A stretch of DNA of 64,000 bases from assembly GCA_944990035.1 (NCBI GenBank), contig CALYLX010000127.1, positions 1,215,573-1,279,572 on the forward strand. The letters run 5' to 3'. Made by a program: the position numbers and the translations under genes. This DNA is from Clitopilus passeckerianus (lineage: Eukaryota > Basidiomycota > Agaricomycetes > Agaricales > Entolomataceae). The notes below the pieces were generated by a model. The model ran no database searches. It had not been told where the DNA came from and was given only the letters and a program-made list of their open reading frames with translations. Positions 31,513 through 40,786 of this stretch are shown piece after piece (position 1 is the first letter of the stretch; each line of letters opens with the position of its first letter).

Positions 31513-33540
31513 GCGCTCGTCATGAACCCAGCACATCAAATCTCAACCGACATGTTGAGCACTGTGCACCTGTCAACTCTCTGGCAGCACGCCAGATGGC
31601 TGCATTCACCCAAGGATCCACTTATCATCCTGCCAAACATTGCATGAAGATCGCAATATGGGTTGCCCATCGCCACTGACCCTTCACTATTGTTGAAGGT
31701 CCTGAAGTCATCAGAAAAAAATAACATGGCTTTTTTTAATCTTAGCTCACTTATTTGTGGCTTGGAGTGTTTTAATTAGGTGGAGATACAAATAAGTTAG
31801 TTAAGACCTAGTCAAGACAGAACAAGTTATGTTAGATTTTTCTGATGAACTTCTCGACATCTTTCATAACCTCAACAACAAGGTGGAAACCCCTGGTCAC
31901 AAGACAGTCTCGAAGGATGTGAAGGAGATTTTCAAGATCAGTCAATCTCAGGTAGCGAAGACATTGCAGGTATGCCTCAGCTAAGGTCATATACTGTTGT
32001 TACCAGCTAACCACTGCTCCAGGCATACCCCGGTTGTATTCATCTCTGCGTCGACGGGTGGACCTCCCCCAATATATTTTCTTACCTTGAGAGTACTGTC
32101 TATTGGATTGTTAACACTAAACTTGTGGCACTCATTCTGGACTATATTTGGTATGTATCTTATATCTGATTATGCTATGTGTGACGTCTAATCCATACTT
32201 TAGTGCCTCAACATCTCATACAGGCGACTACCTTGCCGCATGTGTTGCTGAGCTTCTCATGATTTATGGCCTAGTACAAGACAACCTCATGGCCATCATC
32301 TCCAACAATGCCTTGAACAATGACACCATGATTATGGAACTCAAGCGCCTAATCCCCTTATTCAATGGACATGGGTTGCGTGTTCACTGCTTTGCTCATG
32401 TTTTAAACTTGGTCGTAAAGGTAAGCCTTCATTACATCTTATCCATGCTACAGAGTCTGATAATTTGTAGGCTGTTTTATCGCAGTTTGCCAAAATCATG
32501 CACGCATCTGACCTCTCTGAGGTGGATGATGCTGCAGACGAGAAGACTTTTGCTGATCTCCAGGACGTGGATGAGGAAGAAGCCGCCATGAACAAGATTG
32601 AGGCAGAGGTTGAGGATTTGGATGACGAGGGTCAGGTCGAGGTGATCTAACATCAGTCCGCCGGCAAGAATAGTGCTAAGTGGGAGGAACTTGCACCCAA
32701 TGATGAGGTTGATGACGCAGACAAGAATCTCCTTGACCCGTAGGTTCAAGAAAGTGATCAGGCTGCCGTTGATGAAGTTGCAGAGTCTCCTTTGTATAAT
32801 AAATGTACCCCTCTTCTTTTGCGAGAAGAGGTCAACGTTGGTTGGTTTGCTGTGTTCAAAGTGAGTTCATTGGTAGTACAACTCTATTTCCCCACTTATC
32901 ATTGTTGTCCAGCTACGCACATTGGCTACCAAGATATCCAATAGCCCAACGATACACACTAATCTTCAAGACATGTGTTGGGTGTGCAAAACTCCTATCA
33001 AACAAATTAGCAAGGATGTCTCGACATGGTAGAATAGTACTGCAATGATGATCAAAAGTACTATTCCACTGCAACAAGCCCTCACCATGCTCGTCGTTAA
33101 GAAGGAGCACAACAAGATGAAAGGTGTTCGGCTGCAGTGCTACCAACTTGAACTCTCAACGAAGGAGTGGGAACTTTTCAAGCACCTCTATTCCCTACTT
33201 GATGTACGTACCCGGTGACTATTATACTGCATCTCACTGATAGATTTCTAGGTATACTGTATTTCTCATTGCTACGAAGAAGGTCTGCCAGACGAAAACA
33301 CCTCTCATCCGCAATATCATTCCCATCATCGACATCATCAGTGGTGCCCTCGACGAATTCATCAACAATGCAGCACTACCCCCAGCTATCCGCTCTGCTG
33401 CCGATTGTGGCTCCATCATACTCAACAAATATTATTCAAGGACTGATGACTCTGTTGTCTTCCGCATCGCCATAAGTAAGCTGCTCTTCTTATATTTCTA
33501 TTATTACTTCTAACATCTGTTCTATTTACTAGTCATGCAT
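31513..33540 (+). pseudogene. hAT (Ac-like) transposase
   Basis: A BED-type zinc finger remnant (TSNLNRHVEHC) opens the frame, followed by FTQGSTYHPAKH, then after the nested MITE (31709-31847) ELLDIFHNLNNKVETPGHKT and VSKDVKEIFKISQSQVAKTL. The catalytic region contains HLCVDGWTSPN (first Asp), YTGDYLAACVAELLMIYGLV and VHCFAHVLNLVVKA. Then come an acidic insert (DDAADEKTFADLQDVDEEEA) and STWWNSTAMMIKSTIPLQQA. It ends after SADCGSIILNKYYSRTDD and RIAI. The C-terminal hAT dimerisation region is missing: the frame stops just where VMHP would be expected (33535). Stops at about 32648 and 32741 and short introns remain. Non-functional. Confidence 0.85.
31709..31847 (+). mobile_element. MITE, CATCAG family 3, copy 4 (139 bp)
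   Basis: Same element as 19271-19409, inserted in the hAT transposase reading frame between VEGPEV and LLDIFHNL. It is thus younger than the hAT copy. Confidence 0.9.
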
Positions 33541-33606
33541 TCTCCCATAGGTACCTGCAGTGTGAGGCTCTGTATGGACTAAGTACCCATGAGTACCCAT
33601 GAACCA

Positions 33607-33858
33607 CATCAGCAAAACATGATTGCGCTTTTCTGGACTTAGCGTGTCTTAACCCAGAAAGTTAAGATATGTTAAGTCAAGATTGTCTTAACATCACTTA
33701 GCGCATGTTTTTGGCCGGTGATTCCATTTTGGACCCTTAAATTTCCGAGTTAAGAAAAGTTTAGATGATTATTGGCAAAGTCGGCCGAAAAGGGATACTA
33801 AGTCATATTAAGGTACAGTATGCTAAGTATGGAAAAGCAGACTGATGTTTTGCTGATG
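33607..33858 (+). mobile_element. MITE, CATCAG family 4 (252 bp)
   Basis: Perfect 14-bp inverted ends CATCAGCAAAACAT and ATGTTTTGCTGATG. The interior contains TTAAC/GTTAA repeats and no coding sequence, and does not match families 1-3. It lies in the 3' non-coding part of the hAT element, whose flanks show TACCCATG / CATGGGTA-type motifs. Confidence 0.8.
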
Positions 33859-34190
33859 GCCAATGGGTATGGGATCCGTGGGTCTGGGTAACCCATATGA
33901 TGAATCCTTTGAGGATCTAGGTTTGCCTTCTGTGCTAGCAGATACCCGCGGGTATAGATCCAGGTCACCCACAGGTGGCCTCGTGTCCAGCCTTAGTGTA
34001 CACTGTACGATAGGCCAATATATCATCTATTATTAGGCGGCAGACATGGTGCCAAAGCTGTTGCAGCCTTGTATTGTAATACAAGTAGCAATAGAATGCC
34101 CTAATGAGTGTAAAGCAGAAATAAAAAGAGGAAGATAAATGGAGAGAATAATAGAACTCGGACAGGTTGTGCAACACAGCAATGCTTCTT
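33859..34190. other. hAT 3' flank and unassigned DNA
   Basis: GGGTATGGGATCC, AACCCATATG and TACCCGCGGGTA motifs between 33865 and 33985 could belong to the subterminal region of the hAT element. From 33995 to 34190 nothing is recognised. Confidence 0.35.
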
Positions 34191-36513
34191 TGACTAAGTA
34201 TTAGCCTCCAGGGAGGCTCTTGTAGCAGAAGAACGTCGAAGTCATTCTTACATTCTTCCAAGAGTGATGACACAAGATCATAATTTCTATTCACCTTCTG
34301 TAAGTAAAAGCAAAGCATAGATACATGTTTGTGACGCATAAAGTAATTTAAACGTGAGCAGTACAATTGGATCACCCAGACCCATCTGAATCGGTCTCCT
34401 CCTGGGTGGTTGAACGTTAGCATAACTTTGCAGTGCTCTAGCAGAGAAGCGTACCACATCGTTGACATCATACTGACACTGGATCCAGCCAGCGTCAAGC
34501 CGGTGATGAGAGAAGGTGCACTTAGATGAATCCGCTGTGTGCGCCTTGCTGCAGTTGATGCACCTGGGTGCGTGGGGACATGGCTCACCATTAGGAGTGG
34601 CAGGCACCAGGGGATTTGCGTCAGGCTTCTTCCAACAGCAGTGGAAGAGCTTGCAATGGTTCTGCGTGTCATGGCCATAACCACAATACGCGCAAGAGTT
34701 GTACTGCTGTATGCAGGACACAGTTGGGTGTTCCCAAGCCCAACAGTACTGACACTGAGAGACACCAGTATGCACACTGGCAGGGGAGATGTTGCAGAGG
34801 CGACCACCAATGGACATCCTCTTGTTGGTGATGGACTTGAGGGCGGTGCCAGACCTAGTGTCCCAGAAGTCAAAGAAAACAACGCACATGTCATGCGAGC
34901 TGCTTGCACGATGAATACGCGGCTTACCAGCAAGCTAGAGCGACGACATAGTAGCATTCTAACACAAGAGCGCCTCCATTGTGTCAGGAGTGACTAGAGC
35001 GCTCCCCACTGCACCAAAGGTAAAGTAGGGCATGCCAGTGATACGAGTGTAGGAACCCAATACAGGAACCTCTATTCACATTGATGATGGGCTGACCACC
35101 CTCAGTGAGAGGGTACCAGACGCATTGCACAGCGAGTCGGATGATGCCCAGATCGCTATGGGTAGGTGTGTCACTGAAATGGACAATGATAGTGTCACCC
35201 CTGCCGACTTCAGCATGGATGGCGTTGTTGCAAGAGCCTCCATTCGATAAGCGGAGGTTCATCAGCAAAATCTCACTGGACTTGCAGAAGGCTGTCTTGC
35301 AGCTGCCTTGTAAATTACTTGCAGATTTTTTACTTTTAGCACAAAATAAAGCACAAAAACTTTAAGTAAGTTGACTGCAAGTCCTACTATAAGACACCAA
35401 TCTAGCTTATAGGGCTTATAGGGCTTACATATCTTGAGTGGCTTGCAGAGTGCTACAAGACAACTGCAAGTTTTGGTAAGCCAAGGCAAGGCAGCTATAA
35501 GCTAGGTATTCTTTTGCTGATAACTTGAGGGTAGAGACAGCCTGTTCAGGCGAGATGGGAAGAGGAGCAAGAATGGCATCACTGCCAGTGCCTCTGCGCA
35601 CATAAATGAAGCACTGTCTGCGCGATGGGCCACGCGTAGTGGATTTGAGCTTCTGCTTCTTCTTTGAAGGAGAGGAAGCAGAGAGAAAGGGAGAGGACGC
35701 TGCCTTGCACTTGTTGGCGTTAGAATTGTCCTTGAGTTGCACTACCTCATCCCAGAACAGTCCAGGGAGATGATGCGCAAGTTCAGCAAGTTCTGTACGA
35801 TGCTGCATAGTCATGCCAACAGTAACCTCTACAAAACTGCGAGAGGCGGCGTTTGCAGGCCTCCTAGGCGGCTGCGATGCGACAGCAGCGTAGGACGCCT
35901 TGGGAGCGTGCTGACGCTGTTGTAGTGGCTGCTGCTGCCGCTGGGACGCATTAGCAGGCTTTGGCGCACGCACAGCATGTGGGTTAGGTGCTCTATGCAG
36001 TGTAGCAGGCGCCTGAGGAGGGGGGCGGGCAAACTGGCACTGGAATTGCATCCAGTTACCCGAATGGATCTGCTCTGGTTGCGGTTGGGAAGGGGTAGCA
36101 CCTGTGGCAACACCTGGGGCAGGTCCCTGGACCTAGTGCTACATTGTTGAGATGCTGCAGTGGACTCCTGTCCCTCTATGGGAGCCAGAGATTTGTGACC
36201 AGTGGCAGTGTGTTCCATGGGTCGGGGAGAGGTAACCTGAGTCCTGGCGCCTTGGGAGGTGCTGGAGGAGGAGGGGGCGCCTGCTGGGGCAGAGGAGGCC
36301 GGTGCTACACCATGCCCACCTGCAGCAACAGTGAAGGAAGCAGATGCTGTGTTTGCAGCACCTTTGGGAGCAGCGGTGCGTACAAGGTGCTGCTGGGAGA
36401 GAGAGGGCGGCAGAACAGCGTTCAAAGTGTCCCTAACGTGTCGCACTTGGGCTAGAGACCCCTCATCTGTGCTGAGGTACTAGTAGTCTGTGATATGAAC
36501 AGCTACTGCACGC
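34191..36513 (-). pseudogene. LINE family 1 copy: ORF1 and first part of ORF2
   Basis: Read leftward from 36513: ORF1 (SLAQVRHVRDTLNAVLPP; SPSKKKQKLKSTTRGPS; ISPEQAVSTL), a MITE at 35260-35524, then NAIHAEVGRGDTIIVHF, MCVVFFDFWDTRSGTALKS and the zinc knuckles, with one altered to CQYCWAWEHPTVSC. ORF1 ends near 34340. ORF2 opens MRHKHVSMLCFYLQ and stops at LLLQEPPWRLI (34200). Compared with the young copy at 58450-61134, many changes are CpG to TpG/CpA type. The copy is truncated in the endonuclease domain. Confidence 0.85.
35260..35524 (+). mobile_element. MITE, CATCAG family 5 (~263 bp), TT target duplication
   Basis: Left end CATCAGCAAAATCTC, right end ATTCTTTTGCTGATAAC. It splits the ORF1 sequence AACCTCCGC..; on the plus strand GGAGG-TT flanks the left and TT-GAGGG the right, where uninterrupted LINE copies have a single TT, so the duplication is 2 bp. 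The interior has GCTTATAGGG and CTTGCAG/CTGCAAG repeats. The right terminus carries two extra bases relative to other families. Confidence 0.75.
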
Positions 36514-36927
36514 TCCTTGCTTGCCAGAGTCTAAGCCCTAGCTGGCTGACATTGCACGCCGCAATCACTTGGTGGGTTGCAGATCTCCGTGCACCATCAC
36601 ATGCCACTATTGCCTTGTCAGGCTGTTGCAGCAGGTGAGCATGCTCTGTGCTGACACATATCAGAACATCTTGGAATTTGTCACCCTTGGGCCACGCAGA
36701 AAGATCATGCAGACGAAAGCCAGGGACCGTCTCGTCATTGAAAGGAAAGAAGGTCTCAGAGACCTTGTGATAGTCAGCATTGATGTCTCTGATGCACAGG
36801 ACACCAGGCCTTGCTGCCACTCAGTGAGTTTGGTGAGAGATACTGGATGGGAATGAGCACCTGCACCAGAGAGTAGTGCAAGTGTGGGATGGGAAGCCAC
36901 CAGTGTGTTGGCCCTGGCGCAGTTGCG
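36514..36927 (-). pseudogene. LINE family 2 RNase H region fragment
   Basis: Minus-strand frame reads DINADYHKVSETFFPFNDET, VLICVSTEHAHLLQQPDKAI, then VACDGARRSATHQVIAACN, an RNase H start with its first Asp in VACDGA. It does not match LINE family 1 and I assign it to family 2 by context (family 2 RNase H pieces also occur at 38240-39180). It is cut on the right by the poly(T) of an inserted family 1 LINE (36928). Confidence 0.6.
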
Positions 36928-38237
36928 TTCTTTTTTTTTTTTTGTATCAACGCCCTACGGCCCCAGAGGGGGCGTCTGACAATTTATATTCCAGTGCTCG
37001 TATGCAGTCCGGTTGCAGGTATCTAAGTACATGCAGTATATGCTAACGTAAGTAAACCGTATTCGTCGAGTGAACTACACTAAATATGAGGTGCAATAAA
37101 GAGAATACCAGGTCATCCTCCGGGGATAAATCTATCAATGAGTATGGTGGCATACCACACCCCACAGAAGCAGCAAGAACGCTGGAGACCAGGCTTACTG
37201 CTATATGCGGTACTGACGTCTAGCCAAGGAACACCATGCCAGACGCTATGGCTTGTTCATGACGAACAAATTGGTGCGTGCCTGGTACCCAGACGAGATC
37301 GTTAGGGTGAGGGGGTGCAGTGGAGCTGGTGGGCTGCTGTCGACGGCGATGGGCTCCAGCAGTGGGAGCAGCAGCGCGGCGTTGGGGTCAGGCCTTGTTG
37401 GGTGGACCACGTTGCCATGGTTTCCTTGCTTTGGGAAATGGCGGGGGTGGCTCTTGCGACAGAAATGCAAAAGCGGTAGGGTTCCTTTCCAGGAAGAAGA
37501 GAAAGGTAGACAGCTCATCCCTGAGAGAACGACGCTGTCGGCGATGATAATGCGCGCACTGGTGCAGGATGTGATCCCGAGTCTCTAGTATGGGCCAATT
37601 GCATGCGCATGCAGTTTCCCCTCCCAGGGCAAACCGAGCGCGAAATTCACCAATGGGTGCATGGCCTAGGATAGCACGTGTGAGGCCTGCTGTGTGCGTG
37701 TTGGATGATCCAACGCGACTGAGCCAAGGCCCGCCCTTGATATGGGTGGGGTGGAGGGAAATGCCTTTGTGTTTAAGGCGCAGAAAATTGTTGCCAGAGT
37801 AGATGGGCTGGCGGAATAGACTAGTCCACTCATGTAGCATCCTATCCACAGCGCGAGTCCGGGCATACTGCAGAAATGTCCGGGGGTGCTGACCACTCCC
37901 AATGCGCAAGCCAGTGGCTGCCAGGTGGGCACGGTGGTGAATATCGCACTGCAAACGAGATGTGACATGAACAAAGTGAACGCGCCGTGCAGCGTCGTTC
38001 ACAAACCAAGCATGACGTTTAGAGCAGATAGACAGTGAATGTTTTTGCCCTGAATGAAGAGAAGGATCAAGCGCCAACCGGATGGCCTTGGTCAAGTCTG
38101 ACAGCACAACTATTTTGAGGCAATTGTTGCGTAAGACAGCTTTGCTGATTGCCAGATCAATAGCTGCAAGTTCGGCATTGTCAGAGAGAATTCTTCCAGA
38201 TGCCCTAGTTGATTCCTCTAGCCCAAAGGTGCCATGG
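36928..38237 (-). mobile_element. LINE family 1 copy, 3' part (RNase H to poly(A))
   Basis: A poly(T) run at 36930-36943 marks the poly(A) tail on the minus strand, preceded in element orientation by the 3' stem-loop (GGGGGC..GCCCC near 36955-36972). Coding sequence runs from 38237 to about 37240: LSDLTKAIRLALDPSLHSG, VHFVHVTSRLQCDIHHRAHL (RNase H), VDRMLHEWTSLFRQP and the terminal zinc motif ETACACNWPILETRDHILHQC. It is inserted into the family 2 RNase H fragment on its left. On its right it is cut by the tail of a family 2 LINE. Confidence 0.85.
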
Positions 38238-39185
38238 AATTTTTTATTTTTTTTAAATCCATTTATTTGTATCCCGGCACCCGTTAGCAGTCCGGCGGTA
38301 CTTTACAAACAAAGTATACTAGTGTGTCCAAAGCGAACTAAGGCAGCGACTAGGCTCGCCACACCAAAGCAATTCCCCTCAAAAGGTGAATAGTATTGGC
38401 ACCTAGGCAGGTGCAGATTGTGCGCGAACACCATGGCCCCCAACCCTAGGGTCGGCAGGAACCGAACGGTCCCTGATGCTTAGCCTCCCACCTTGCGGTG
38501 GATGGTACCTAGCATGGTGCTGCGCACGGTCAGGCGCGTTCTCCGCAAAAGAGAACGCTGAAGGATTCCTCTTCAAGAATCTGATAAATTCGCGAGCATC
38601 CAGCCTTTTGGTTGGATCCCGGAGGCGATCATAGTTCGGACAACTATGGATGATGTGGGATCTGTCCTCAAGAGGACACCTGCACTCGCAGTCCACCTAG
38701 ATAGCCAAGTTGAACCGGAGGCAATAGGCATCTATTGGCGTGTGATTGAGCACTGCGCACACTATGTGCCTAACAAGTGTGTTATCAGCTCCTTCCTTTT
38801 TGCAGGCAGCCAGCCATGGACCTTCCTTCAAGTGAGATGGCGTAAAAGCCTTCTCACCGGTAGTGAGGTGTAGTAGTGACCTACCCCGATAGCGGGGTTG
38901 GCCAAAGAGACGATCCCACTCAGAGAGCATTCGCTCTATAGTGCGGTTGAGTGCCTCCACAAGAGTGGCAGGGTTGTTTGGCCCAATGGGCACTCACAGC
39001 AACAAAGCCTGTTCATGTGCCAAGTGGTGGGGTCCCCACTCTGCTCGAGAAGGAACATATTGAAACTTGATTGTATGCCGAAGGTCAGCAGCCAACCAGG
39101 TGCAAAGTTTAGCACAAGTTGCAATAGAGTGCGATTGTGCAGAGTGGATGAACACATCCAAGATTAGCTTTGCAGCCTCTGTCGC
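38238..39185 (-). mobile_element. LINE family 2, 3' end with A-rich tail
   Basis: An A-rich tail (T-rich in window orientation at 38239-38256) is followed by a 3' UTR of about 150 bp different from that of family 1, then minus-strand coding: ETDCECRCPLEDRSHIIHSC-type terminal zinc motif (CECRC..H..C), the upstream block LNRTIERMLSEWDRLFGQPR, and RNase H ending AAKLILDVFIHSAQSHS / YVPSRAEWGPHHLAHEQAL. One TAG separates the last two blocks near 38695. Upstream it passes without a stop into LINE family 1 sequence at 39185. Confidence 0.75.
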
Positions 39186-40034
39186 GTAGAGAACAAATTG
39201 GTGTGCACCCGGCACCCAGACAAGGTCGTCCGGGTGCGGCGGTGCAGTGGAGCCTGTGATAGGCATTCGTCGGCAGTGGCCTCCCGCAGCGGGGAGGGCA
39301 TCACAGAGGCGTGCGGAGGCCTTATCAGGTGGCCCACGTCGCCGCGTCTTCCTGGCTTTGGGAAACGGCGGTGGAGGCTGTTGCGAAGGAAACGCAAAAG
39401 TGGCAGGGTTGTTCTCGAGGAAGAACAAGAAGGACGACAGCTCCCGGCGCAAGCGCTGGTTGGGCCGTCGTTGGAAGTGCGCGCACTGGTGAAGGATGTG
39501 ACCCCTCGTTTCCAGTATGCGCCAGTTGCATGCACACGCTGTCTCCCCACCCAGGTTGAAGCGTGCGCGGAATTCCCCTATGGGTGCATGACCAAGAACT
39601 GCGCGTGTAAGGCGCGCGGTATGCGCATTGGAGGAACCAACGCGACGTAACCAAGGTCCACCTTTGAGGTGTGTGGGCCTTAGGGAAGCACCTTTGTGCG
39701 TAAGGCGTAGGAAGTTGTTGCCAGAGTAAGAAGGCTGCTGCAGTAGACAAGTCCACTCATGCAGCATTCTATCCACAGTGCATTTCCGGGCATACCCAAG
39801 AGATGTCCGGGGTTTGTTACCAGCACCCACCCGCAAGCCAGTGGCCGCCAAGTGAGCACGGTGGTGAATGTCCCAATTGAGTCTTGAAGGAACGTGAACA
39901 AAGTGGACGTGCCTGCCAGTGTTGCCCGAGAACCAAGCACGTAGTTTGGAGCAAATGGACAGCGAGTGTCCTTGCCCAGAATGGAGAGCCGGGTCCAAAG
40001 CCAAGCGTATGGCTTTAGTCGAGTCTGAGAGCAC
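38994..40034 (-). CDS. Chimeric ORF: LINE family 1 RNase H/zinc end fused to family 2 RNase H
   Basis: One open frame of 346 codons. The first 290 residues or so are LINE family 1: MLSDSTKAIRLALDPALHSG, VHFVHVPSRLNWDIHHRAHL, the ETACACNWRILETRGHILHQC zinc motif and a Pro-rich tail up to VWVPGAHQFV-type sequence. At about 39185 it switches to family 2 (LYATEAAKLILDVFIHSAQS, FQYVPSRAEWGPHHLAHEQ). The join lies right after TTTGTTC of family 1 and keeps the frame. Continuity suggests the join is young or was made during reverse transcription. There is no reason to think the protein is used. Confidence 0.7.
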   Translation of the reverse strand: MLSDSTKAIRLALDPALHSGQGHSLSICSKLRAWFSGNTGRHVHFVHVPSRLNWDIHHRAHLAATGLRVGAGNKPRTSLGYARKCTVDRMLHEWTCLLQQPSYSGNNFLRLTHKGASLRPTHLKGGPWLRRVGSSNAHTARLTRAVLGHAPIGEFRARFNLGGETACACNWRILETRGHILHQCAHFQRRPNQRLRRELSSFLFFLENNPATFAFPSQQPPPPFPKARKTRRRGPPDKASARLCDALPAAGGHCRRMPITGSTAPPHPDDLVWVPGAHQFVLYATEAAKLILDVFIHSAQSHSIATCAKLCTWLAADLRHTIKFQYVPSRAEWGPHHLAHEQALLL

Positions 40035-40786
40035 AACTATCTTGACACAGTTGGCTCAAAACAGCCTTGCTTATAGACAAGTCAATGGCTGCGAGTTCGG
40101 CATCATCAGAGAGGACCCTGCCTGATGCCATAGTGTATTCTTCTGGCCCAAAGGCACCATGAAGGAGGGAGCAGGCAGCAACCGCCTGGTGCTTCCTGCT
40201 TTTGGGAACAGACGCATCAGCTGCCACCAACACTGTAGTGTCAGACAGATCTGCGTCGGCGCGAATTACATCCAAGTGGATGCAACGAGAATCAAGGGCA
40301 TCCTTAGATGCTGCAATGATGGTGTCAAGTGTAACCCTACAGGATTGAGAAGCTCAGAGACGCGCACAGCATGCGCATCAGAATCCACGACGGTGGAGAG
40401 CAAGTTGCCGTGCGCCCGTCGCAACAAGTTGGAGAGAGATGAAGGGAGACACATTGTCCCTTCATACAGCTGGTGCTTGTCACTAATGAGCGACAGCGTA
40501 GGATGGTTGCCAATCAGGGAGCCAATACGTGCCTCGCTACGTTCAACCAGTTTCCTGATGTGCAAATGAATAGGAGGGAGACCAGCAATCGACTCAGTCC
40601 CCCCTCCTGGTGATGTGCAAAAGGCACCAGTTATCCACCTGGCAGCCTTGTGCTGCATAGTGCGCAAGTGCGACATAGCAGTCTTACACCTAGCACCTTT
40701 GTAGAACCAGAGGCCCACACCATACATAGCGACCGGGAGAACACACGCATGGTAAAGCAACTGCTTCTGCATAGGGGTGATACCCC
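40035..40786 (-). pseudogene. LINE family 1 RT/RNase H linker region
   Basis: Continues the preceding copy upstream: MQKQLLYHACVLPVAMYGVG, AARWITGAFCTSPGGGTES and GTMCLPSSLSNLLRRAHGN, then RNase H start VLVAADASVPKSRKHQAVAA (first Asp) and SDDAELAAIDLSISKAV (Glu). Relative to intact copies about 50 bp are missing near 40343, which shifts the frame. At 40786 it meets, head to head, a plus-strand copy that starts in the endonuclease domain. Confidence 0.8.
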
